From Labrys sp. KNU-23 (GTDB taxonomy: Bacteria; Pseudomonadota; Alphaproteobacteria; Rhizobiales; Labraceae), in assembly GCF_008330945.1 (NCBI RefSeq), contig NZ_CP043489.1:2367501-2431500 (forward strand): a DNA stretch of 64,000 bases, read 5' to 3'. Shown here in pieces: positions 26,206 through 34,453 of this stretch. The translations under genes and the position numbers were made by a program. The stretch's first letter is position 1; every line of letters starts with the position of its first letter. The notes beneath the pieces are model-generated. The model had not been told where the DNA came from and did no database searches. It saw only the letters and a program-made list of their open reading frames with translations.

Positions 26206-26703
26206 TTAGTTTGAGGCAGTGCTGAAGCATTTGGCCAATCTGGCTGCGATGGCGTCATAGGTCGCCGCTTCCTTTGCCGGATAGGTCAGCACGAAACTCT
26301 TGGTGGTTTCGATCGCACCCGCCTTGTCCTTCTGCAAGAGGATCTTGGCATAGAAGATCTCCCCGCCCTTGCGGCCGGAGACCGCGACCCAGTCCTTGCT
26401 GGCGCTGCGATAGGTCACTTTGCCGGAGCCCGTGACCCCGGCGACGATGGCATCGATATCCTCTTCCGCTGCGTTATAGGAGCCCCAGACCCGCAGGCTT
26501 GCCCCCGAGCGGCCGGTGAACACGCGTCCGTCGCCATTGTCAGCCTCGGGCTGCGCCGTCATGAGATCGGCCGGATAGCAGATGCTGTAGCCGAAGCGGG
26601 CATTGCCGTAGTCTTTCCAGTCACGCGCCACGGCCGGTCCCGTGGGGATGGCCTGGCACAGAAGCGGGACGAGCACGGCGCAGGAACGGATCAGGCGGCG
26701 CAT
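26206..26703 (-). CDS. Secreted protein of unknown function
   Basis: 165 residues from ATG 26703, with AGGAGAGG upstream on this strand; a longer start lacks such a site. Signal peptide to about residue 27 (SCAVLVPLLCQAIPTGPAVA). The mature part begins WKDYGNARFGYSICYPADLM, a start shared by many rhizobial periplasmic proteins of unknown role, with further GASLRVWGSYNA and YRSASKDWVAVSG segments. Cysteines near the two ends of the mature chain could pair. It converges with the preceding secreted protein gene. Confidence 0.75.
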   Translation of the reverse strand: MRRLIRSCAVLVPLLCQAIPTGPAVARDWKDYGNARFGYSICYPADLMTAQPEADNGDGRVFTGRSGASLRVWGSYNAAEEDIDAIVAGVTGSGKVTYRSASKDWVAVSGRKGGEIFYAKILLQKDKAGAIETTKSFVLTYPAKEAATYDAIAARLAKCFSTASN

Positions 26704-26828
26704 CGGCCTCTCCTTGTCGATGAAACACGCCATTGCCGCGGCGATGATCCGCGCAATGTCAGTCATGTCCTAGGTTGCCTGGCCAGGGCTGGCTGTTCTG
26801 CGAGGAACGCACCAGCAGCACACCCATC

Positions 26829-26920
26829 GTCATTGCCGGACCTGGCCCGGCAACCCAACCTCCGTCCATGGGTCAGGAGCTGTGCTCCGGATGCCCGGGT
26901 CAAGCCCGGGCATGACAAAG
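26829..26920. repeat. Type B palindromic repeat
   Basis: GTCATTGCCGGACCTGGCCC at the left and GCCCGGGTCAAGCCCGGGC-ATGACAAAG at the right, matching the copies at 16481 and 32470. It sits 9 bp past the stop of the homocysteine methyltransferase gene. Confidence 0.85.
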
Positions 26921-26928
26921 GCCAGCGC

Positions 26929-27921
26929 TCAATGGCGGCGGCGGCGGCGTACCTCTTCGCCACCACCCACCTTGGGCGGGGCGACCAGCGGGCCGATCTC
27001 GGCGATCACCTTGGCCGCATCCGGGCGCTCGGCACGGACATGGCCATCGATGGCCTGGCGCATGGCGGCAAGATGAGCCGGCGAGGTGCCGCAGCAGCCG
27101 CCGATGATGCGGGCGCCGGCATCGATGGCCAGGCGCGCATAGTTCGCCATCAACTCCGGCGTGCCGGAATAATGGATATGGTCACCGTGGAACTGCGGAA
27201 TGCCGGCATTGGCCTTGGCGATCACAACCGCATCGGGATTGGCCTCGGTCATCGACAGCACCGATACCAGCAGGTCTGAGGCGCCGACGCCGCAATTGGC
27301 CCCCACCGCGACAGGGTTGGGGTCGACGTCGCCCGCAACCTCCGGCATGGCCGAGGGTGGGATGCCCATCATGGTCTTGCCGGCCGTGTCGAAGCTCGCC
27401 GTCACCGTATAGGGCATGCCGGCCTTGACCGCGGCCTTGGCGGCGGCTCGCATCTCCTCGGCAGCCGACATGGTCTCGATCCAGATCACGTCGGCGCCGC
27501 CTTCCTTCAGCCCTTCGATCTGCTCGAGGAAGACCTCGACGGCCTCGTCCTCGGTCAGCGGCCCGAGCGGCTGGAACAGATCGCCCGTCGGACCGACGGA
27601 ACCAGCCACCACCACAGGACGGCCAGCACCGTCGGCGACTTCGCGGGCATTGCGGGCCGCTGCGGCATTGAGCTCCTTCACGCGTCCGTCGAGCTTGTGC
27701 AGCGCCAGGCGCCGGCGATTGCCGCCGAAGGAATTGGTGAGGATGATATCGGCCCCGGCATCGACGAAGGACTGGTGCAGCGCGTGGATGCGGTCGGGAT
27801 GATCGAGATTCCACATCTCCGGCGGATCGCCCGACATCAGGCCCATCTCGAACAGATTGGTCCCGGTGGCACCGTCCGCGAGCAGCACGGGCTTTTGAGC
27901 CAGAAGTTCGGTCAGGCGCAT
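26929..27921 (-). CDS. bmt: Betaine/cobalamin-independent homocysteine S-methyltransferase family protein
   Basis: 330 residues from ATG 27921. A Pfam S-methyl_trans TIM barrel: LADGATGTNLFEMGL at the N-terminus, TNSFGGNRRRL, and the zinc ligands in GANCGVG (near residue 228) and GGCCGTSPAHL (near 288). Enzymes of this group move a methyl group from betaine or S-methylmethionine to homocysteine to give methionine. The closest resemblance is to rhizobial betaine-homocysteine methyltransferases; the donor is inferred. The C-terminus is strongly basic (RRRRRH). No SAM or SAH riboswitch was recognised in front of it. Confidence 0.85.
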   Translation of the reverse strand: MRLTELLAQKPVLLADGATGTNLFEMGLMSGDPPEMWNLDHPDRIHALHQSFVDAGADIILTNSFGGNRRRLALHKLDGRVKELNAAAARNAREVADGAGRPVVVAGSVGPTGDLFQPLGPLTEDEAVEVFLEQIEGLKEGGADVIWIETMSAAEEMRAAAKAAVKAGMPYTVTASFDTAGKTMMGIPPSAMPEVAGDVDPNPVAVGANCGVGASDLLVSVLSMTEANPDAVVIAKANAGIPQFHGDHIHYSGTPELMANYARLAIDAGARIIGGCCGTSPAHLAAMRQAIDGHVRAERPDAAKVIAEIGPLVAPPKVGGGEEVRRRRRH

Positions 27922-28015
27922 GGCGTGTCCTTCATGAAGAAACCAAGCTTCCACATAGGCTTTTGCAGCAACGATTCAAGCAGGAATGTCCGGGAGCAGC
28001 TTCGCTCCCAAGACA

Positions 28016-28042
28016 GCAACGCCGGGACAAGCCCGGCGTTGC
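28016..28042. repeat. Short palindrome related to type B
   Basis: GCAACGCCGGG (28016-28026) and CCCGGCGTTGC (28032-28042) form an 11-bp perfect stem with a 5-nt loop (ACAAG). It lies between ctpA and bmt, 27 bp past the ctpA stop, but has no T-run. Confidence 0.75.
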
Positions 28043-28068
28043 AGAAGCATGTGATAGGCGAGACGGCC

Positions 28069-29406
28069 TCAGTTCGGCACGCCTGCTTTCGGATCCGGCG
28101 GGAAATAGGCGCTCTTTTGTGCGCCATGCAGCAGGTCGACCGCCTTGTTGAGCTGGGTGTCGTCCTTCTCATTGGCAGGCACATAGGCCGAGGAACCGCC
28201 TTCCTCCGTCTTGTTGTCGGCATCCGGATTGGCCAGATGGCCCTTGAGGCCGGATTCGCCCTTGGTCTGGTCCTTGCCCTTGAGATCGTCGGGCACGTTC
28301 TCCTGCACCACGATCTCAGGCTCGATGCCCTTGGCCTGGATCGAGCGTCCTGACGGCGTGTAGTAGCGGGCCGTGGTCAGGCGCAGCGCGCCATTGCCTT
28401 GCAGCGGGATGATGGTCTGCACCGAGCCCTTGCCGAAGGAACGCGTGCCCAGGATGGTGGCGCGCTTGTGGTCCTGCAGGGCGCCGGCCACGATCTCCGA
28501 TGCCGATGCCGAGCCGCCATTGACCAGCACGATCACCGGCTTGCCGCCGGTCAGGTCGCCGCCGCGAGCGGAATAGCGCTGCACGTCGTCGGCCTGGCGG
28601 CCACGCGTGGAAACGATCTCGCCGCGCTCGAGGAAGGCATCCGACACCTGGATCGCCTGGTCGAGCAGGCCGCCCGGGTTGTTGCGCAGGTCGATGATGA
28701 AGCCCTTGAGCTTGTCGGGGCCGATTTCCTTGCTCAGCTTGTCGACGTTCTTCTTCAGCCCGTCGAAGGTCTGCTCGTTGAACTGGGTGATGCGGATATA
28801 GCCGATGTCATCGCCCATCTTCTTGGCCTTGACCGACTGCACCTTGATGATGTCGCGCACCACCTTGATGTCGATCGGCTCGCCCTTGTTGCGCAGGATC
28901 TTCAGGACGATCGGCGTGTTGACGGCACCGCGCATCTTGTCGACGGCCTGCTGCAGAGTCATGCCCTGCGTCGCTTCGCCGTCGATGGCGGTGATCAGGT
29001 CGCCGGAGAGGACGCCAGCCTTGGAGGCGGGCGAGTCATCGATCGGCGAGACCACCTTGATGGCGCCGTCCTCCTGGGTCACCTCGATGCCGAGGCCCCC
29101 GAACTCGCCCTTGGTCTGCACCTGCATGTCCTGGAAGCTCTTGGCATCCATGTAGCTCGAATGCGGATCGAGCGAGGTCAGCATGCCGTTGATGGCCGCT
29201 TCCACCAGCTTGCCGTCCTCGGGCTGCTCGACATAGTCCGAACGCACCCGCTCGAACACGTCGCCGAACAGGTTGAGCTGCTTGTAGGTGTCGGTGACGG
29301 CGGCATTGGCACCGCCCATCAGCAGCAGGTGGGGCTGCGTTACCGCGATCGTCGCGATCGCGCCCATGGCCACGCCGCAGAATAGAATGGGAAGCTTGCG
29401 AATCAT
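28069..29406 (-). CDS. ctpA: Carboxy-terminal processing protease, S41 family
   Basis: 445 residues from ATG 29406. A signal or anchor sequence (residues 1-28), a PDZ domain (about 80-170: GGLGIEVTQEDGAIKVVSPI) and the S41 catalytic core with the Ser nucleophile in GGSASASEIVAGAL and the general-base Lys in RSFGKGSVQT. A long Lys/Asp-rich C-terminal tail follows. CtpA proteases cleave periplasmic proteins including peptidoglycan hydrolases. Its start overlaps the stop of envC by 4 bp (ATGA), so the two are translationally coupled. Confidence 0.95.
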   Translation of the reverse strand: MIRKLPILFCGVAMGAIATIAVTQPHLLLMGGANAAVTDTYKQLNLFGDVFERVRSDYVEQPEDGKLVEAAINGMLTSLDPHSSYMDAKSFQDMQVQTKGEFGGLGIEVTQEDGAIKVVSPIDDSPASKAGVLSGDLITAIDGEATQGMTLQQAVDKMRGAVNTPIVLKILRNKGEPIDIKVVRDIIKVQSVKAKKMGDDIGYIRITQFNEQTFDGLKKNVDKLSKEIGPDKLKGFIIDLRNNPGGLLDQAIQVSDAFLERGEIVSTRGRQADDVQRYSARGGDLTGGKPVIVLVNGGSASASEIVAGALQDHKRATILGTRSFGKGSVQTIIPLQGNGALRLTTARYYTPSGRSIQAKGIEPEIVVQENVPDDLKGKDQTKGESGLKGHLANPDADNKTEEGGSSAYVPANEKDDTQLNKAVDLLHGAQKSAYFPPDPKAGVPN

Positions 29407-30794
29407 CCGCGTGCCTTCTCGCCTTGATTGGCCCACCACGGGGTGGGGTCTATGGAAACACCGTCTTTCCTGAACTCTATATATAGGGCGGGTTGACCGG
29501 CACTTGAAGCACCGCCAAACGCCGCAGCCGTCGCCTGTATTCCCAAGTCCGCCTGAGACCCCGGATCGACCTTCGATCCCGAAGACGGACCTGAACCCAT
29601 GGCGGCAACCGGCTCGCCCGTCAAGACAAACTGGCCCAGCCCCACATTGATCTTGTCCATGCCGGCCATCACGACATGATACCCGCCACCGGCATTGATG
29701 ATCAAGAGTTGGCCGTAGGAGCGGAATTTGCCGGCGAAGACGACCCAGCCGTCGCAGGGCGCGGTGACGCCGGCGCCGGGCGTGGCCGTCAGGGTCATGC
29801 CCTTGGCGGCGCCGCCATTGCCGTCATCGGCACCGAAGCCGCGCAGCACTGCGCCGGTCACCGGCAGGCGCAGCAGGCCCTTGGCCTGGTCGAAGGGCAT
29901 TGCGGGGGTCAAGCGGCTCGGATCCTGCAAGGCGGCGAGCGAAGGCCGGCTCTGGCCAGCCGCCGCATCGGCCGTGTCGGCAGCGCGCCTGGCCGGCGCC
30001 ACCTCGCGCTCCATGCGGGCGATCAAATCCTTGAGATTGGCGGCTTCCTGCGCCAACGCGGTGGCATGGGCCTGTTCGCTGGAAAGGGTGTTCTGCTCCT
30101 GCGCCAGCACCTTCTGGCGCTCCTCGACCAGCAGTTGGGTACGGGTGCGCTGCTCGGCGAGAGTGATCAGGGCCTGCTTGAGCGTGTCACGTTCGATGGT
30201 GATCTCACCCCGTACCCGGGCCAATTCCTTGAGATCAGCCACCAAGGCCTGCATTTCCTGGCGCATTTCCGGCAACACCGCTCCCAGCAGCATCGCCGTG
30301 CGCACCGCTTCCAGCGCGTCATCAGGGCTGACCAGCAGGGCCGGCGGCGGGTTGCGCCCCATGCGCTGGAGCGAGGCCAGCACCTCGATCAGCAAGCCAC
30401 GCTTGGAGTCGAGGGAGACGCGAATATTGTCCTCATTGCTGTCGAGCGAGGCCAGCCGCGCCTCGGCGCCCAGCACCTTGGCTTCCGTCTCATGCGTCTG
30501 GTTGCCGGTTTCGACCAGTTGCTGGCGCAGCTTCTCGCTGTCGGACCCGATGGCCTGGATCTCCTTGCGCAGGCGCGCCAGCGTCTCGTCGGACAGCTTG
30601 ATCTCGCCCTGGATGCGCGCGAGGTCCTGGCGCCTGGCGGCGGCCTCGTCGACAGCGGACGGGGCGGGCGCCGGCTGGCCGGGGGCTGCCTGCTCGGCCC
30701 GCGCGGGCAGCACGGCCATGGACAGCGCCAACGCAAGGATCCCTCCGGCGAGAGCCGCCGGCCTTATGATCGAGTTTGCGCTGGGATGGTTCAT
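29403..30794 (-). CDS. envC: Murein hydrolase activator EnvC-like protein
   Basis: 463 residues. Signal peptide to about residue 33 (ALALSMAVLPARAEQ), a long coiled coil (about 50-280, Glu/Arg/Ala-rich heptads) and a C-terminal LytM/M23 domain (about 320-455). The metal ligands are missing: KGMTLTATPGAG replaces the HxGxD-type site and YHVVMAGMD replaces HxH, so it should activate amidases instead of cleaving murein itself, as for EnvC. It forms an operon with ctpA. rlmH, normally just upstream, is elsewhere in this window. Confidence 0.92.
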   Translation of the reverse strand: MNHPSANSIIRPAALAGGILALALSMAVLPARAEQAAPGQPAPAPSAVDEAAARRQDLARIQGEIKLSDETLARLRKEIQAIGSDSEKLRQQLVETGNQTHETEAKVLGAEARLASLDSNEDNIRVSLDSKRGLLIEVLASLQRMGRNPPPALLVSPDDALEAVRTAMLLGAVLPEMRQEMQALVADLKELARVRGEITIERDTLKQALITLAEQRTRTQLLVEERQKVLAQEQNTLSSEQAHATALAQEAANLKDLIARMEREVAPARRAADTADAAAGQSRPSLAALQDPSRLTPAMPFDQAKGLLRLPVTGAVLRGFGADDGNGGAAKGMTLTATPGAGVTAPCDGWVVFAGKFRSYGQLLIINAGGGYHVVMAGMDKINVGLGQFVLTGEPVAAMGSGPSSGSKVDPGSQADLGIQATAAAFGGASSAGQPALYIEFRKDGVSIDPTPWWANQGEKARG

Positions 30795-30832
30795 TCAGGA
30801 TAAATGCGGCCAATATGGTTAACGAAGCTTCA

Positions 30833-30844
30833 ATCGTTAACGAT
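30833..30844. promoter_or_regulatory. 12-bp palindrome in front of envC
   Basis: ATCGTTAACGAT is perfectly self-complementary and lies 39 bp upstream of the envC start; a second GTTAACGA occurs 15 bp closer to the gene (30818-30825). Possible operator; the factor is unknown. The TTAA spacing does not fit a full CtrA box. Confidence 0.4.
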
Positions 30845-31092
30845 TCGTCATTGTTGTCGAGACACACTGGCGACGTATCCCGCCTTTTCTGGGGCAGGGT
30901 GGGGTTTCCAACGGGAAGTTGATCGCCGCCTTCCTGGCGCCGGTGGATTTCCCGCTACAGGCCCGCTAAGGAAACTTCGAAGAATAAGTGAATCGCCTTG
31001 AATCCGTCATTTTCAGCCACGACTAGCGGTGCAAGGCGTGGTGACAGTGGCGCCGAGGGATGGCGGGATCACTTGCTCCGCGACCTCTCCTC

Positions 31093-31189
31093 GAGCAAAG
31101 CGCGCTTAGACAGAAACCCGCTTTGCTCCAGCTCCTTGTTTTGATGCGTCTTTGCGATTCTAGGTGGTTCCGTCTAATCGCAAAACGCT
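31093..31189 (+). repeat. Type A intergenic repeat
   Basis: GAGCAAAGCGCGCT, GCTTTGCTCC, CTCCTTGTTTTGATGCGTCT, TTGCGATTCTAGGTGG and AATCGCAAAACGCT. Full copy, 128 bp before the VTT gene. Confidence 0.88.
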
Positions 31190-31317
31190 CTAGGGGACAC
31201 GATCCCGCCGCGAGCATGCCGGAATCAAACCGCCGTCATGCTCTCATATCCTGCAACGCCCCGGACTGTCCGGCGCCGCCCGATGGACGGATCCGGACTG
31301 CCTGCTCAGGGAAGACC

Positions 31318-31926
31318 ATGCTGCGCCGCTTCTATGACTGGATGATCCGCATTTCGGAAAGTCCACGGGCCGTCTGGGCCCTCGGCATCGTTTCCTTTGC
31401 CGAAAGCTCCTTCTTCCCGTTTCCGCCCGACGTCATGCTGGTGCCGATGGCGGTCGCCCAACCCAAGAAGGCCTGGTTCTACGCCGCCGTCTGTACCGTC
31501 ACCTCCGTACTGGGCGGGGTACTCGGCTATCTGATCGGCTGGCTGCTCTACGACACGGTCGGCTCCTGGCTGATCAGCGCCTATGGCTATGAGCACGGCG
31601 TCGAGCAGTTCCGCTGCCTCTATGCCCAATATGGCAGCTGGATCATCCTGATCAAAGGCCTGACGCCGATCCCCTACAAGATCGTGACCATCACCTCGGG
31701 CTTTGCCGGCTACAGCCTGTTCTGGTTCGTCCTGCTGTCGCTGCTCACGCGTGGCGCCCGCTTCTTCATCCTGGCCGGCTTCCTCAACCTGTTCGGCGAG
31801 CGCATCCGCGCCTTCATCGAGAAACACCTGGCGCTGGTGGCGATCGCCTTCGTGGCGGTGCTGGTGGGCGGGTTCTTCGTCGTCGAATATCTGATGCCGT
31901 CGAGTGGAACTGCCACATGCCAATGA
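31318..31926 (+). CDS. YqaA-type DedA/VTT-domain membrane protein
   Basis: 202 residues from ATG 31318, with a CAGGGAAG region upstream. About five hydrophobic segments. SFAESSFFPFPPDVMLVPM and the re-entrant loop KGLTPIPYKIVTITSGFAG are the VTT/DedA signature; E-x-S-x-F-P-x-P is the acidic and proline-rich first loop. DedA relatives act in lipid scrambling or proton-coupled transport in the inner membrane; the YqaA branch is uncharacterised. The stop overlaps the start of dsbB, indicating coupled expression. Confidence 0.87.
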   Translation: MLRRFYDWMIRISESPRAVWALGIVSFAESSFFPFPPDVMLVPMAVAQPKKAWFYAAVCTVTSVLGGVLGYLIGWLLYDTVGSWLISAYGYEHGVEQFRCLYAQYGSWIILIKGLTPIPYKIVTITSGFAGYSLFWFVLLSLLTRGARFFILAGFLNLFGERIRAFIEKHLALVAIAFVAVLVGGFFVVEYLMPSSGTATCQ

Positions 31927-32423
31927 ATTTGAGCTCCCGCGCCGCATTGGCGGCTGGATTGATCGGCCTCGTCGTCATCGTCAGCGCCCTGGTGCTGCAG
32001 CACGGCTTCGGCTACGCACCCTGCCCGCTCTGCCTCGAGCAGCGCTGGCCCTATTATGTCGGCGTGCCCGTCGCCTTCATTCTCGCCTTCATCGGCGACA
32101 GGCTGCCGACGAAGGCCATGGCCGCGGCGCTGCTGCTGCTGGCAGCCCTGTTCATCTATGGTTGCGGTCTCGGTATCTACCAGGCGGGCGCGGAGTGGGA
32201 ATACTGGCTCGGCCCCGCCAATTGCGCCGCGGGCAATATCGGCGCCAACCCGGCCGATGTCGGCGGGCTGTTCGATGCGATCGACAGCTCCACCGTGGTG
32301 TCCTGCACCAATCCGAGCCTGCGCATCCTCGGCCTCTCGCTGGCCGGCTGGAACGCCATCGTCATGGCCGTGATGGTGCTGATCACGCTGAAGGGCGCCG
32401 CAAGCGCGGCCAAATCGCGCTGA
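31917..32423 (+). CDS. dsbB: Disulfide bond formation protein B
   Basis: 168 residues. DsbB reoxidises DsbA and passes electrons to quinone in the inner membrane. Four transmembrane helices, the first periplasmic redox pair CPLCLEQRWPYY and the second pair in PANCAAG...STVVSCTNP match the family; the conserved Arg after CPLC-x3 is present. The ATG at 31917 lies within the end of the VTT gene; ATG 31923 is equally possible. dsbA is not in the window. Confidence 0.93.
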   Translation: MPMNLSSRAALAAGLIGLVVIVSALVLQHGFGYAPCPLCLEQRWPYYVGVPVAFILAFIGDRLPTKAMAAALLLLAALFIYGCGLGIYQAGAEWEYWLGPANCAAGNIGANPADVGGLFDAIDSSTVVSCTNPSLRILGLSLAGWNAIVMAVMVLITLKGAASAAKSR

Positions 32424-32469
32424 AAGCGCGGCCAAAGAGCCCATCCGCGTTCGGATTGACTCAAGTTTT

Positions 32470-32558
32470 GTCATTGCCGGCTTGAGCCGGCAATCCAGCC
32501 TCTCTTTTTGATGACGAGGTCCTTCTGGATGCCCGGGTCAAGCCCGGGCATGACAAAG
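32470..32558. repeat. Type B palindromic repeat
   Basis: GTCATTGCCGGCTTGAGCCG at the left and GCCCGGGTCAAGCCCGGGC-ATGACAAAG at the right, in the gap between dsbB and the convergent FAD oxidoreductase gene. Confidence 0.85.
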
Positions 32559-32626
32559 ATCTACGTTTTCGGCCTATAGGTCAGATCGTTAGGAGCGCTC
32601 CGGACCAGCTCCATATCCGCCTGCCC

Positions 32627-33802
32627 TCAGATCACGTTGAGCTCGAAGACCGGCTTGTTCTCGATCACGCGCCGATAGTCGAATACCGACAGATCCAGCG
32701 TCTGGAAGCGGCCCGTCGTGATCAGTTCGGCGACGGCGCGCCCGGCGGCCGGAGCCTGCTGCAGGCCGTGGCCGGAAAAGCCGTTGAGAAAGAAGAAGTT
32801 GGGCATGGCCGGATGCGGGCCGATCACTGCATTCTGGTCGAGCGTGTTGTATTCGTAATGCCCCGCCCAGGCACGCACGAGCTTGAGCTCCTCCAGCGCC
32901 GGGACCTGGGCAGCCAGGGCCGGCCAGACCGCTTCCTCGAACAGGCTGTAGTCGACCTCGAAATCGCCATCGGCCCGCTGCTCACCGCGTTCGTCCTCGG
33001 CACCACCGCAGATATAGACCTCGCCTTCCGGCCGGATATAGATGCCGCCTGGCTCGACCAGCAGCGGCATGCGCGGCAACTCGGTCCTGCAGCGCACCAC
33101 GAAGACGGAACGCTTGCGCGGCTCGACCGGCAAGGCGAGGCCGGCGAGGGCGGCAACGTCACCGCCCTGTGGCCCCGCTGCGTTGACCAGCATGCCGCAG
33201 GCGATGCGCCCGCCCGATTTCAGCCTGACCGCCTCGGCCTTGCCATCCCGGTGATCGATGCCCACCACCTCGTCCTTGACATAGACGGCGCCGGCATCCC
33301 GGGCCGCCTTGCGGAAGAGATCGAGCAGGGAATGGGCATCGAACCAACCCTCGCCCCGACGGCCATAGGCACCGGCGGCGATGCCTTCGACATTGAGCCA
33401 GGGAAATTCGCGTGAGAGAGCCTCAGGGTCGAGCAGTTCGATCGCCGTGCCCTCGGCCTGCTGGACCTGCCAGTTCTGCTCGAGGATCGCCTTGCCGCCT
33501 TCGCTCGCCAGCAGGAGATAGCCGCCCTCATGGAAGCCGATATCGGCGCCCGGCCCGAAACGCTCCTTGAGACCGCGCATGATCTCCAACCCGAACAGGC
33601 TCATGCGGATGTTCTCGGGCGTGGAGAATTGCTGTCGGATCGAGGCCGCCGACAGGGTGGTCGAGGAATGTTGATAGGTCGGATCACGCTCGATTACCGT
33701 GACGGAGCCGGCAAAACCGAGCGCAACCTTGAGGAAATAGGCGGTAGCCGAGCCCATGGCGGCGCCGCCGACGATGACGATGTCTGAGGAAGAAGGGTTC
33801 AC
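32627..33802 (-). CDS. FAD-dependent oxidoreductase of the D-amino acid oxidase (DAO) family
   Basis: 391 residues, GTG start. The N-terminal dinucleotide-binding segment is DIVIVGGAAMGSATAYFL, with the ribose-binding acidic residue in VTVIERDPTYQHSSTTLSA. The C-terminal FAD segment HPAMPNFFFLNGFSGHGLQQ matches sarcosine/glycine oxidase-like DAO enzymes, and GMLVNAAGPQGGDVAAL is the middle motif. Cytosolic oxidation of an amine or amino acid is expected; the substrate is not predictable. It stands alone and converges with dsbB. Confidence 0.87.
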   Translation of the reverse strand: MNPSSSDIVIVGGAAMGSATAYFLKVALGFAGSVTVIERDPTYQHSSTTLSAASIRQQFSTPENIRMSLFGLEIMRGLKERFGPGADIGFHEGGYLLLASEGGKAILEQNWQVQQAEGTAIELLDPEALSREFPWLNVEGIAAGAYGRRGEGWFDAHSLLDLFRKAARDAGAVYVKDEVVGIDHRDGKAEAVRLKSGGRIACGMLVNAAGPQGGDVAALAGLALPVEPRKRSVFVVRCRTELPRMPLLVEPGGIYIRPEGEVYICGGAEDERGEQRADGDFEVDYSLFEEAVWPALAAQVPALEELKLVRAWAGHYEYNTLDQNAVIGPHPAMPNFFFLNGFSGHGLQQAPAAGRAVAELITTGRFQTLDLSVFDYRRVIENKPVFELNVI

Positions 33803-33884
33803 GAGAGGCTCGCTGGCGGAAGGGGCGATTGCGCCCGGGGTTTGGCCTTTCTATGATCGCAACTACGAGATGCGCAATATCCTC

Positions 33885-33964
33885 GGGTGCGCGGACGTCT
33901 CATCCGCATCTTCCTTTCCTGCGGATGGACACTTTCTCGAGTGTCGCAGGACGTCCGCGCACCC
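33885..33964. repeat. Type D palindromic repeat
   Basis: GGGTGCGCGGACGTC (33885-33899) is mirrored by GACGTCCGCGCACCC (33950-33964), with an inner ATCCGC/GCGGAT pair. Lies just upstream of the DCC-family gene. Confidence 0.8.
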
Positions 33965-33997
33965 GGGAATGCCTTTGCAAGATCGCGGGAGAGCTCC

Positions 33998-34453
33998 TTG
34001 AACCGATGGCGGCCGCAGCCTGCAGGCGACCTGCCCGACGGACTGATTCTGTTCGACGGGGTCTGCGTCCTGTGTTCGAGCATGGTCGCTTTCGTCATTC
34101 CCCGGGATGCCATCAGCCGTTTCCGCTTCGTCGCCGTTCAGAGCGAGGCAGGCACGATGCTCGCCCGCCGCTTCGGCATCCGGGCGGATGATCCCGAAGC
34201 CGTCGCCGTGGTCAGCGACGGCATGGCCTATTTCAAGGCGGACGCGGCCATTGCCATCGGCCGGGGCCTGCCCGGCTGGCGCTGGGCGGGCCTGCTCAAG
34301 GCCGTACCCCGGCCCGTGCGGGATTTCCTCTATGACCGCATCGCCCGCAACCGCTACCGCCTGTTCGGCAAGCGCGAGAGCTGCCTGATGCCGACGCCCG
34401 AGATCCGCGCCCGTTTCATCGCCACCCTGCCCGATCTTGCGAGCGCAGCATGA
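33998..34453 (+). CDS. DCC-family thiol-disulfide oxidoreductase-like protein (DUF393)
   Basis: 151 residues from TTG 33998, with GGGAGAG 4 bp upstream. A longer frame would translate the type D repeat and is rejected. The DUF393 signature LILFDGVCVLCSSMVAFVI contains the D-x-x-C-x-x-C redox-like pair, and FRFVAVQSEAGTMLARRFG is also conserved. Members are predicted thioredoxin-fold oxidoreductases without clear substrates. The last four bases overlap the modC start (ATGA), which is an unusual partnership. Confidence 0.85.
   Translation: MNRWRPQPAGDLPDGLILFDGVCVLCSSMVAFVIPRDAISRFRFVAVQSEAGTMLARRFGIRADDPEAVAVVSDGMAYFKADAAIAIGRGLPGWRWAGLLKAVPRPVRDFLYDRIARNRYRLFGKRESCLMPTPEIRARFIATLPDLASAA

Larger units (their letters stand above)
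30795..31317. other. 523 bp divergent intergenic region
   Basis: Separates envC (leftward) from the VTT-domain gene (rightward). It contains the 12-bp palindrome at 30833-30844 and a type A repeat at 31093-31189. The rest shows no supported gene; a frame reaching in from the VTT gene is repeat-derived. Confidence 0.5.

Noticed and set aside
28016..28042. Terminator for ctpA
   Set aside because: Good stem but no U-run in either direction; the core matches the type B palindrome.
27922..28068. SAM or SAH riboswitch ahead of the homocysteine methyltransferase
   Set aside because: No conserved riboswitch core could be recognised; the region is mostly the palindrome.
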